Assembly: GCA_963668585.1 (NCBI GenBank)
Contig: OY764869.1
Span: 682,001-746,000 of the forward strand
Source of the DNA: Bin87 sp963668585
Lineage (GTDB): Bacteria > Chloroflexota > Dehalococcoidia > Lucifugimonadales > UBA3495
Reading direction: 5' to 3'
Length of the DNA: 64,000 nucleotides
Position numbers and translations under genes: made by a program. Below, in pieces: positions 34,351-41,707 of the stretch. The notes beneath the pieces were generated by a model. The model worked only from the letters and a program-made list of their open reading frames with translations, was not told the DNA's origin and made no database searches. How positions within the stretch are numbered: position 1 is the stretch's first letter; each line of letters opens with the position of its first letter.

Positions 34351-34791
34351 TCACCACCGCCGGTAGGGCAGGAACTTGCCGGACATGGTGACGCGCACCC
34401 GGTCGCCGTAGGGGTCGTCCTCCTTGTCCACCTTGAGGGTGAAGTCGATCGCGCTCATGATGCCGTCGCCGAACTTCTCGTGGATTATTTCCTTCAGCGG
34501 CATGCCGTACACCTGCATTATCTCGTAGAACCGATAGATGAGAGGATCAGTGGGAACGACGGGTCCCAGGCCCTTCGACGGCGGTTCGGTAAGCTCATCG
34601 GCCACTTCTGGGTCAAGCTCCAACTCGGCGGCCACGTAGCTGGCTTCCTCGGCGGACGCGCTGGCCTGGCGATAGAGCAACGCCGCCACCCAGACTTCGT
34701 CGCGGCCGATGGCCTTCCCCAGGTCGGCGAAACTCAGCCCTTTGGCCTTCTTGGCGGCCAGGAGTTTCCGGGTAGTTTCCCCTGTTTCCAT
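34351..34791 (-). CDS. cynS: Cyanate hydratase (cyanase)
   Basis: 146 residues with the N-terminal helical domain (LAAKKAKGLSFADLGKAIGR) and the C-terminal decamer domain. The catalytic triad of E. coli CynS (Arg96, Glu99, Ser122) is found nine residues earlier as Arg87, Glu90 and Ser113 in YRFYEIMQVYG and GDGIMSAIDF. It converts cyanate and bicarbonate to ammonia and CO2. No cynT carbonic anhydrase or cynX carrier is adjacent. It detoxifies cyanate or yields nitrogen. Confidence 0.96.
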   Translation of the reverse strand: METGETTRKLLAAKKAKGLSFADLGKAIGRDEVWVAALLYRQASASAEEASYVAAELELDPEVADELTEPPSKGLGPVVPTDPLIYRFYEIMQVYGMPLKEIIHEKFGDGIMSAIDFTLKVDKEDDPYGDRVRVTMSGKFLPYRRW

Positions 34792-34892
34792 GTCCTCTTC
34801 CTCCGGTCCCGGTTGGTGTGCAATTGCTGCGGGCGGATGGAGTCTATCACGCAGGGACGAGGTTCGCCCGAGCGCCCATCAGCGCGGCCGGG

Positions 34893-35030
34893 GCCTTTCG
34901 ATTGTCAGTGGCAGAGCAGGTAATCCCCTCATGGCACAGCAGGTAGTCCGCACATGGCAGAGTCCGTAGTCCGCTCGTGGTTCGACAGTCTCACCATGAG
35001 CGGACGGTGATTGGAGAAACGTCGATAGCG
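34893..35030. repeat. Composite repeat element, copy A (shared with 55329-55493)
   Basis: It fills most of the 330-base gap between cynS and the next cupin gene, where no gene is visible. It begins GCCTTTCGATTGTCAGTG, continues with degenerate units of the form CCCCTCATGGCNNAGCA, contains the hairpin TCCGCTCGTGG/CCATGAGCGGA (34969-35006) and ends ATTGGAGAAACGTC. The copy at 55329 has the same order. Confidence 0.75.
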
Positions 35031-35077
35031 CCCGAAAGACCCCTGCCGGGCCGTTGGCCGTGTCCTGGCCCCACAGG

Positions 35078-35086
35078 TGATATGAT
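35078..35086 (+). promoter_or_regulatory. Extended -10 promoter
   Basis: TGATATGAT, an extended -10 (TGn then TATGAT), 36 bases before the ATG at 35122. No -35 is obvious. Confidence 0.45.
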
Positions 35087-35121
35087 GTGCCCACCCGAAT
35101 CGTAACCGGAGGTTTGAGCAG

Positions 35122-35499
35122 ATGCAGGTAGTCAGGTTATACACCGGAGAGGACGGCGAATCGCACATCGAGGACCTGGACCTTCCCTTCGAGCAGGTGG
35201 GCCATGCCATGCGCACAGCCACGGAGGCCGCCACTGGAGTGCAGTTCAGCCGCCTGAAGCCCACGCAGTTGGTGGACTTCCACACCGCGCCGCGCCGCCA
35301 GTACGTCATCACCCTGCAGGGGCAGGTGGAGATCGGGCTGGGCGACGGCACCAAGCGCATCTTCAACGTCGGCGACATCGAACTGTGCGAGGACCTGACG
35401 GGACGGGGCCACACCACCCGCAGCGTCGGCGATGTTGACCGGGTCAGCGTGCAGATTCCGCTGGCCGACCAGACGCCCGGCGGCGGGTTCGGCGTTTAG
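35122..35499 (+). CDS. Cupin-fold protein
   Basis: 125 residues. GVQFSRLKPTQLVDFHTAPRR and YVITLQGQVEIGLGDG followed by FNVGDIELCEDLTGRGHTTRSVG match a short single-barrel cupin family. Its metal residues are partly replaced (HTAPRR), so it may not be an enzyme. It has a good CCGGAGG site. The downstream alpha/beta hydrolase gene is 50 bases away on the same strand. Confidence 0.72.
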   Translation: MQVVRLYTGEDGESHIEDLDLPFEQVGHAMRTATEAATGVQFSRLKPTQLVDFHTAPRRQYVITLQGQVEIGLGDGTKRIFNVGDIELCEDLTGRGHTTRSVGDVDRVSVQIPLADQTPGGGFGV

Positions 35500-35549
35500 T
35501 CGTCGTCCACCGCATCACGCCACGCCGCGCCGCTCCAACGGAGGTTGCC

Positions 35550-36368
35550 ATGCCAATCGCTCCCCTCGCCGACAACCTGGAAATGTACTATGACGATGAC
35601 AACTTCACCGATCCGTGGCGCGACCCGGACACGGTTGAGACCATCGTCCTGCACCACGGCAACGCCAAGAACGGCCGGCTGTGGTACGCGTGGCCGCCGC
35701 TGCTGGGCCGTCAGTACCGCGTGATACGGGTGGACGCGCGCGGCTTCGGTCGCTCGACGGTCCCTGAGCCGGGATACGACTGGTCGCTGGAGGGCTTCGC
35801 CGGCGACCTCCGCAACCTGCTGGACCACCTGGAACTGGACAGGGTACACCTGATCGGCGAGACCATCGGCGGCACCATCGCCTTGCAGTTCGCCTACCAG
35901 CATCCCGAAAGGCTGCACACCGTGACCACCTGCACCTCGCCCTACAACTTCACCGGGGTGGACACCTATCTGAACTACCATCGGCTGGTTGCGGAGGAGG
36001 GCGTTGAAGCATGGGCGCGGGCCACCGGCGGCCGTCGCGTCAGCGCCGACGCTGCGCCCGGACATCACGAGTGGTACATCCAGCAGATGGGGCAGACGTC
36101 GCGTCACGTGGTGCTGGAAACCCTGGCCTACCTGGGATCTCAGAACCTCACCGAAAAACTGCCGTCCATCAACACGCCCGCGCTGGCGATGGTGGGTGAA
36201 CTCAGCGAGGGCGACATTCCCGACCGGGCGCAGGGTCAGGCCGACCTGATGCCCAACTGCACGCTGGCCCGCATCCCCGGCGCGGGCGGGTACGTGCAGC
36301 ACTCGGCGCCGGCCGAATGCGTCCTGGCGTGGCAGGAGTTCGTGGGCACGGCACACCAGCCAGCCTAG
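35550..36368 (+). CDS. Alpha/beta hydrolase-fold protein with Thr at the nucleophile position
   Basis: 272 residues. Strand-turn motifs VLHHGNAKNGRLWYAW and VIRVDARGFGRST, a C-terminal His251 in GGYVQHSAP and candidate acids Glu220/Asp222 fit the fold. The nucleophile elbow reads GETIGG, with Thr105 where Ser, Cys or Asp is normal. The protein may have weak or altered hydrolase activity or a binding role. It shares orientation with the upstream cupin gene and the downstream MmgE/PrpD gene. Confidence 0.8.
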   Translation: MPIAPLADNLEMYYDDDNFTDPWRDPDTVETIVLHHGNAKNGRLWYAWPPLLGRQYRVIRVDARGFGRSTVPEPGYDWSLEGFAGDLRNLLDHLELDRVHLIGETIGGTIALQFAYQHPERLHTVTTCTSPYNFTGVDTYLNYHRLVAEEGVEAWARATGGRRVSADAAPGHHEWYIQQMGQTSRHVVLETLAYLGSQNLTEKLPSINTPALAMVGELSEGDIPDRAQGQADLMPNCTLARIPGAGGYVQHSAPAECVLAWQEFVGTAHQPA

Positions 36369-36475
36369 CGTGCCGGACCCCACGGTTTTCGATGATCCCG
36401 ACACGTGGGCAGCGTGCGGCGTCCGGATGCTTCCGCGTCCCCCGTCGTCCCCCGTCCGCCCATTCTGTGCCCCCC

Positions 36476-36512
36476 GTCCGCTCATGGTGAGACTGTCGAA
36501 CCACGAGCGGAC
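36476..36512. repeat. TCCGCTC hairpin element, loop variant 2
   Basis: Arms GTCCGCTCATGG / CCACGAGCGGAC around TGAGACTGTCGAA, in inverted orientation to the copy at 34969. It lies in the 216-base gap before the MmgE/PrpD gene, which otherwise shows only C-rich sequence. Confidence 0.75.
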
Positions 36513-36584
36513 CACCTGACATCCCGCCAACCATCGAAACTCTGGTCAACCACCCCGAACAACGACCTGTGAGGTAGGCAGCCC

Positions 36585-37928
36585 ATGACCACAACCCGAA
36601 CCCTGGCCCAGTTTATTGCCGATACCGAGTTTGAAAACCTGCCGCCTCCGGCGGTGGACGCGGCCAAGATCGCCATCCTCGACGGGGTGGCCAACATGGT
36701 CGCCGGTTCGGTGCAGGAACTGGCCGACATCATCGGCCGCTACGTGCGGGACGCCGGCGGTTCTCCGCAAGCATCGGTGGTGGGCTGGGGCTACCGGACC
36801 AACCCGCCGTCCGCCGCCTTCGCCAACGGCGTCTTCGGCCACTGTCTGGACTACGAGATCCAGGGGTTCCCGCCCACCCACGGCACCTCGTCGTGTCTGC
36901 CGTCGGCCCTGGCGCTGGCAGAGCAGCACCACGTCGCCGGCCGTCGGGTCATCGCCGCCTACGTGCTGGGCTGGGAGATCCAGGGGAGGCTGCGGGCCGC
37001 GTCAGCGCCGGCCACCAGGCCCGGCTACCATCCACCGGGCCTGGTGGGCCCGCTGGGCGGCGCGGCAGCATCGGCCAAGACCCTGGGCCTGGACGCGGAA
37101 CAGACCCTGATGGCGCTGGGCATCGCCGCCTCCCGGACCGGCGGCCTCACGGCCAACACTGGAACCATGGTCAAGTCCACGCATCCGGGCAACGCCGCCC
37201 GCATGGGCGCGGAGGCTGGCATCCTGGCCGGCATGGGCTACACGGCCAGCGACGCGGCGCTGGAGTCTCCGGTGGGCTACGCTGCCGCGCTGTTCGGTGG
37301 CGAGTTCGACTGGGACGTGGCGACCGGCGGGTTGGGAGCGTCGTGGAGGCTGGTGGACCCGGGCTTTGACATCAAGCGGTTCCCCGCACAGGTCTATATG
37401 CAGAACGCCATCGAGGCGGCGCTGAACCTGCGCGAGCAGCACGGCCTCAACCCCGACCAGATCGAGCAGGTGACCATTCGCCGACAGGGGCGGGGACATT
37501 CGGGTCCGGCGCCCCGCAGCGGGCTGGACGGCAAGTTCAGCGTGGAATACTGCGCCGCCGCCGCCCTGCTGGATGGACACGTGGGCATCGACACCTTCAC
37601 CGACGCCCGCCGGTTCACGCCCGACATGGACGATATGCTGGGTCGCATCCGCGTGGAACCGGAGGGCCCCGAATCGGGCGCGACGCTCGCCACCGCGTTG
37701 CTCAAAGACGGCGCCACGGTCAGCGCGGAATGTTCCGCCTTCCAGGGTTCGGCGTCCAACCCCATGTCCCGCGACCAGCGGCTGGAAAAGGTGCGTGACT
37801 GCTTCCTTCGTGCCCTTTCCGCAACGGACACCGAGCGCGTCCTGGAGATGCTGGAGAACCTGGAGAATCTCGACGACGTGGGGCAGTTGATGGGTGTGCT
37901 GGGCCAGGCAGCGGTGAGTCGCGGCTGA
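36585..37928 (+). CDS. MmgE/PrpD family protein
   Basis: 447 residues of the PrpD fold: LAQFIADTEFENLPP, AKIAILDGVANMVAGS, FANGVFGHCLDYEI and THGTSSCLPSALALAE in the N-terminal helical domain; MVKSTHPGNAARMGAEAG and YMQNAIEAALNLREQHG further on. Family members include 2-methylcitrate dehydratase and cis-aconitate decarboxylase. No propionate-cycle genes are nearby, so a related hydratase/decarboxylase is as likely. GAGG site upstream of ATG. Confidence 0.88.
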   Translation: MTTTRTLAQFIADTEFENLPPPAVDAAKIAILDGVANMVAGSVQELADIIGRYVRDAGGSPQASVVGWGYRTNPPSAAFANGVFGHCLDYEIQGFPPTHGTSSCLPSALALAEQHHVAGRRVIAAYVLGWEIQGRLRAASAPATRPGYHPPGLVGPLGGAAASAKTLGLDAEQTLMALGIAASRTGGLTANTGTMVKSTHPGNAARMGAEAGILAGMGYTASDAALESPVGYAAALFGGEFDWDVATGGLGASWRLVDPGFDIKRFPAQVYMQNAIEAALNLREQHGLNPDQIEQVTIRRQGRGHSGPAPRSGLDGKFSVEYCAAAALLDGHVGIDTFTDARRFTPDMDDMLGRIRVEPEGPESGATLATALLKDGATVSAECSAFQGSASNPMSRDQRLEKVRDCFLRALSATDTERVLEMLENLENLDDVGQLMGVLGQAAVSRG

Positions 37929-37992
37929 CCCGCCGGGCACGGCAGCGCCGATACCATCCGACGTGGTTGGCCTTCCATGGAAGCGCTGGCCG

Positions 37993-38523
37993 CTAGGATA
38001 CCGGTTTGCCGTCCTCCAGCCGGAGCACATAGTCGTAGCGGTAGCCCGCCGCGCGAACGGTCTCTCCGCCGTGTTCCCGGTCGAACATGGCCAGCACCTG
38101 CCGGACTCTGCTGCCGGTCTCTTCCACGGCGCGTATGGTCCACAGGATGCTCTCGCCTGAGAAACAGGTGTCGTCCACGATGGCTACTTCAGGAGCAAGG
38201 TTGCCCTCGATGCGGTTGAGCAATCCGTAGCCCTTGGCGGCCGGCCTGACGTAGAAACCCCGGCGCGGTTGCGGCGATTGATGGATGATCGCTGCCACCA
38301 CGGGAATGGCCGCCGTGGCCGGGCCGCCCACGCACTCCAGGTCGGGATCCAGCAGCGCAACCAGGGCCTTGCCCGCCGCCGTCGCGTTGCGACCGTCCAG
38401 CATGAACGAACGCCCGTCGATGTACCACGTGACGGTTCCTCCGTCGGATAGGCGGAAATTGCCGCGGTGAATATATTGCTCCGCCAAATGCGCAATTGAC
38501 TTGGTTGTATTGGTTACGGTCAT
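37993..38523 (-). CDS. Orotate phosphoribosyltransferase-like protein
   Basis: 176 residues. The PRPP-binding loop is VAIVDDTCFSGES (113-125), like OPRT VVEDVITTGGS. FYVRPAAKGYG takes the place of the OPRT KxAKxHG loop, and DLECVGGPATAAIPVVAAI fits the N-terminal hood. It is shorter than PyrE and lacks the second lysine of the loop. No pyrimidine gene is adjacent. It could be a salvage or regulatory PRTase. Confidence 0.78.
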   Translation of the reverse strand: MTVTNTTKSIAHLAEQYIHRGNFRLSDGGTVTWYIDGRSFMLDGRNATAAGKALVALLDPDLECVGGPATAAIPVVAAIIHQSPQPRRGFYVRPAAKGYGLLNRIEGNLAPEVAIVDDTCFSGESILWTIRAVEETGSRVRQVLAMFDREHGGETVRAAGYRYDYVLRLEDGKPVS

Positions 38524-38571
38524 ATATCGGTTCCTTCGAGTTGATGATGAGCATTTACTCGATGGTATTGA

Positions 38572-38591
38572 GGCGGGTTTCGCAACCCGCC
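38572..38591. repeat. Short palindrome, GGGGCG family copy 5
   Basis: Eight-base arms GGCGGGTT / AACCCGCC with loop TCGC, between the PRTase and SDR genes. Confidence 0.75.
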
Positions 38592-38628
38592 CCCTGGTAT
38601 CCGCGCTGCCGGCTCCGACCGGTATTTA

Positions 38629-39405
38629 TCAGAACAGCGACTTGGACTGACCGCCGTCCACGTTGATGCACGCGCCGGTGATCAGGCTGGCCCGGTCGGA
38701 GGCCAGGAACGCCACCGTTTCGCCGATGGGTTCCGGCCAGCCGAACTTGCCCATGGGCAGGTTCCGGTCGATGAAATCGGCCACCACCTCGGGGGTGTTG
38801 TTCTGCTGGAAACGGTCCCAACTGCTGCCGGGGAAGTCGATGCTGCCGGGAGCCACGCAGTTGACCAGCACGCCGGTCTGCGCCAGTTGCAACGCCAGGT
38901 GCTTCGAAAACGCGATCATGCCGGCCTTGCCCGTCATGTAGTCCACCGACCCGCCGTGTTCGCGCCCGTAGATCGACGCGATGTTGATGACGCGACCCCA
39001 ACCCTGCGTCTGCATGTGTGGCAGCGCAAGCTTGGTCATGCGCACCGCCGAGATCAGGTTCACCTCCAGCCCTTCCAGGAATTGCTCCATCGACGTCTCG
39101 TCGAACAGGACGGAGCCACGCCGGCCGCCGACGTTGTTCACCAGGATGTCGGGCGCGCCCAGGGCGCTGGTGGTTTCCTGCAGGAAACGGGCGGCGTCAT
39201 CGTGGCTGGTGACGTCGGCCTGGCTGCCGGCCGCCTTGATGCCCAGTGCTTCAAGCTCAGCCACCGTCTTGCTCACCTGGTCCGAGTCGCGGCCGCAGAT
39301 GGCCACGGCGCAACCCTCCTGGCCGAGCGCCAGGGCGCACTGACGGCCCAAGCCGCGGCTGCCGCCGGTGATCATTGCTACCTTACCGTTGAGGGTCAAA
39401 TCCAT
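38629..39405 (-). CDS. Short-chain dehydrogenase/reductase
   Basis: 258 residues of a classical SDR: TGGSRGLG (13-20), NNVGG near 90, Ser144 in NIASIYG, the YxxxK pair Tyr156 and Lys160, and GACINVDGGQS at the end. The Asp in ADVT and Arg39 suggest NADP(H). The substrate cannot be predicted. Single-gene unit. Confidence 0.93.
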   Translation of the reverse strand: MDLTLNGKVAMITGGSRGLGRQCALALGQEGCAVAICGRDSDQVSKTVAELEALGIKAAGSQADVTSHDDAARFLQETTSALGAPDILVNNVGGRRGSVLFDETSMEQFLEGLEVNLISAVRMTKLALPHMQTQGWGRVINIASIYGREHGGSVDYMTGKAGMIAFSKHLALQLAQTGVLVNCVAPGSIDFPGSSWDRFQQNNTPEVVADFIDRNLPMGKFGWPEPIGETVAFLASDRASLITGACINVDGGQSKSLF

Positions 39406-39470
39406 TGGATCGCCTCCCTTGTCGTTTTTGGGATGCAGGAATTATAGCGGCGTTTTTATTGACTCGCGCA

Positions 39471-39495
39471 TCCTTCGACAGGCTCAGGATGATGG
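39471..39495. repeat. TCCTTCGACAGGCTCAGGATGA element, copy 2
   Basis: The core of the dispersed hairpin element with a truncated right arm, in the 226-base gap between the SDR and Uma2 genes, where nothing else is seen. Confidence 0.7.
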
Positions 39496-39631
39496 GAGGG
39501 TGGGGAGGGCCCGGCAAGCATGGAACGGTCAGGTGGAATGCGCGCGTGGCCAGCCGACGTGGCGAAAATCGGAATTCCGATACGAAACCCCAAGCGCCAA
39601 CTTGGACAATGCGGGGAGTCCGGGAACTGAT

Positions 39632-40345
39632 CTACCCAGACGGGTCGCGCAAGCGGCGCAGTTCGGCTTCCAGTTCGCGCACGCGGGCCTCAGCCCGCAG
39701 CCGTGACTCGCGCTCGTCGTCGGCACGGGCGCGTTCGCCGTCGAATGTGGGAATATGGCGGCCCGTGTCAGGGTCGTGCCAGCGCAGTTCGCCTCGCTCC
39801 CAGAGCAAATGCAGGTTCAATATTGCGCTGTATCCCTGCAGAACGTCGGCGGCCGGCTCGTCAATTGGTATGGGTACGTACACACCATCCGCCAGGCGGT
39901 CACCGGCCAAGCGGGTCCGGTGGTATTGGCCCGTTTCGTCGAAACGCCAGTATTCCGGGATTCCGAGCGCGGCATAGGCTTCGCGCTTCTCACCCACGTC
40001 AACATGACCGGTACGAGGGGAGGCAATCTCCAGCACGAAGTCCGGCGGCTTCCTCTGCTCCTCGATGATGTAGCCGTTGCTGGCCTCGTAGGCCGCTGGG
40101 TCCACGTCAAAGGCCACCAGCAGGTCAGGATAGTGGCTGCCGGCCATGCTTTGGGTAGGCCGCACCACCACGTACCGTTCACCGGCGACCAGCGTGGTTT
40201 CTGGATCGCCCAAATGCCGGGTTAGATGGTGGGCATGGCCGGTGGCAGCTAGCTGCTTGAAACTGGTCATCTTGTCGTCGGGATGCTCCGGCGGGTCCGG
40301 CAAGCGGAAACGGCTTTGCGATTTTGGTGTCTTGGCGCTGGTCAT
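39632..40345 (-). CDS. Uma2 family endonuclease
   Basis: 237 residues of the Uma2 (DUF820) family, with a PD-(D/E)XK-like centre: Asp in HYPDLLVAF, Glu in DFVLEIASPRTG and Lys in VGEKREAYAALGIPEYW. The C-terminal 35 residues are a charged coiled coil (RARADDERESRLRAEAR), as in many Uma2 proteins. I chose ATG 40345, with AGAGG upstream. Members are widespread, often multicopy and of unknown biological role. Confidence 0.88.
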   Translation of the reverse strand: MTSAKTPKSQSRFRLPDPPEHPDDKMTSFKQLAATGHAHHLTRHLGDPETTLVAGERYVVVRPTQSMAGSHYPDLLVAFDVDPAAYEASNGYIIEEQRKPPDFVLEIASPRTGHVDVGEKREAYAALGIPEYWRFDETGQYHRTRLAGDRLADGVYVPIPIDEPAADVLQGYSAILNLHLLWERGELRWHDPDTGRHIPTFDGERARADDERESRLRAEARVRELEAELRRLRDPSG

Positions 40346-40405
40346 GCTGAACCTCTGCGGGTTAGCGCGGCGGGGCAATCTGTGGCTACCCGGGATGACT
40401 TCCGT

Positions 40406-40411
40406 ATTATA
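40406..40411 (-). promoter_or_regulatory. -10 element of the Uma2 gene
   Basis: A perfect TATAAT on the minus strand, about 60 bases upstream of the Uma2 start, in the divergent gap with the next LLM gene. Confidence 0.4.
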
Positions 40412-40460
40412 ACGCACCGTCCCGCCGGGGTCGGCCCATCCGAATCGCCACCCGACCCCG

Positions 40461-40469
40461 TGCTATAAT
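40461..40469 (+). promoter_or_regulatory. Extended -10 promoter of the LLM gene
   Basis: TGCTATAAT is a perfect extended -10, 28 bases before the ATG at 40497, with no clear -35. Confidence 0.55.
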
Positions 40470-40496
40470 CTGCCGCAATTCTTATCACAGCGGAGC

Positions 40497-41675
40497 ATGG
40501 GCTGGATGATTAAGCGGTTTTCGGTTTTGTACGTCGGACAGATTGACCTGGACAACGTTGGCGCGGACGGCACTCCGCCCGACCAGCGTCGCTACACCAA
40601 CGAGCAGTTGGCGCAGGCTTACGAGCACGCCCAGGCGTTGGCCCAGCATATGGACGAGCGCGGCTTCTACTGCATGTGGATGGCCGAGCACCACTTCCAG
40701 CACGAGGGCTACGAGTGCATCCCCAACCTCATCCTGATGGGCGTTCACCTGGCCGGGCAGACCAAAAACCTGAAATTCGGGCAGGCCTTCAACATCATCC
40801 CGATGTGGCACCCCCTGCGCATCGCCGAGGACTTCGCCATGGCGGACATCCTCACCGGCGGGCGCATGATCTTCGGCGTTGGCCGCGGCTATCACTCCCG
40901 CGAGGTGGAAACCTTCGGTTCCCCGGTGATCGACAACGACGCCAACCGCGAGCTTTTCCTGGAGCAGATGGAGGTCATCCTCAAGGCGTTCAACGAGGAA
41001 TCCTGGAGCCACCAGGGCAAGTATTACACCATCCCTCCCACCGTGCCCTATCGCGGCTACGACCTGTCGGAGATCACGATGGTTCCCCGGCCCGTGAATC
41101 AGCCGGTGGAAATCTGGCAGCCCATCGCCAGCGGACGCACGCTCAACTACATCGCCGAGCGCGGCATCAAGGCGATGGTCGCCCTCACCGGCGAACTCTA
41201 CGCCGAGCAGATGATCACGCAGTACCACACCGCCGCCGTGGACGCCGGCCGCGACATTCCGCTGGGCGGCGACATGGCGCTGGGCTTCGGCTTCTACATC
41301 GCGGGCAGTCGCGAGGAGGCCATCGAGAAGGTGCGGCCATTCCACGACGAGCGGTACAAGTGGTTCGCGCCCTTCGGCTTCGTGCGCTACACCGACGAGC
41401 AGGGCCGGCCCTGGGGCACCCCCGGAGCGCCGGCGCGCACGCCCCGCATCGAGGACGGCGTTGACCAGAAGGCCTGGTTCTGCGGGTCGCCCGCCGACTT
41501 CATCGACTTCCTGCACGAGATCGAGACCAAGTACCCCGGCCTGGAGGACATCGTCCTGCAGTGGCCCGAGGGGATGCCGTGGAGCGAATTCAAGGAACAG
41601 TTGTCCATCTTCTCGTCCGAGGTGATGCCGGAATTCGCCGGACGGGAGGCAGCGCTGGTGGCCGGGGATGATTAG
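40497..41675 (+). CDS. LLM-class flavin-dependent oxidoreductase (alkanal-monooxygenase-like)
   Basis: 392 residues of the luciferase fold: MDERGFYCMWMAEHHFQHEGYECIPN is near-classic (EHHF motif), followed by GQAFNIIPMWHPLRIAEDFA, LTGGRMIFGVGRGYHSREVE and QPVEIWQPIASG. Closer to FMN-dependent luciferase-type monooxygenases than to F420 reductases. The alternative ATG at 40506 has better spacing from GCGGAG. Thirty-two bases separate it from the TIR-like gene downstream. Confidence 0.9.
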   Translation: MGWMIKRFSVLYVGQIDLDNVGADGTPPDQRRYTNEQLAQAYEHAQALAQHMDERGFYCMWMAEHHFQHEGYECIPNLILMGVHLAGQTKNLKFGQAFNIIPMWHPLRIAEDFAMADILTGGRMIFGVGRGYHSREVETFGSPVIDNDANRELFLEQMEVILKAFNEESWSHQGKYYTIPPTVPYRGYDLSEITMVPRPVNQPVEIWQPIASGRTLNYIAERGIKAMVALTGELYAEQMITQYHTAAVDAGRDIPLGGDMALGFGFYIAGSREEAIEKVRPFHDERYKWFAPFGFVRYTDEQGRPWGTPGAPARTPRIEDGVDQKAWFCGSPADFIDFLHEIETKYPGLEDIVLQWPEGMPWSEFKEQLSIFSSEVMPEFAGREAALVAGDD

Positions 41676-41707
41676 GCTCACCGGCCATCGCCGGGCAGGG
41701 TAGTGGA

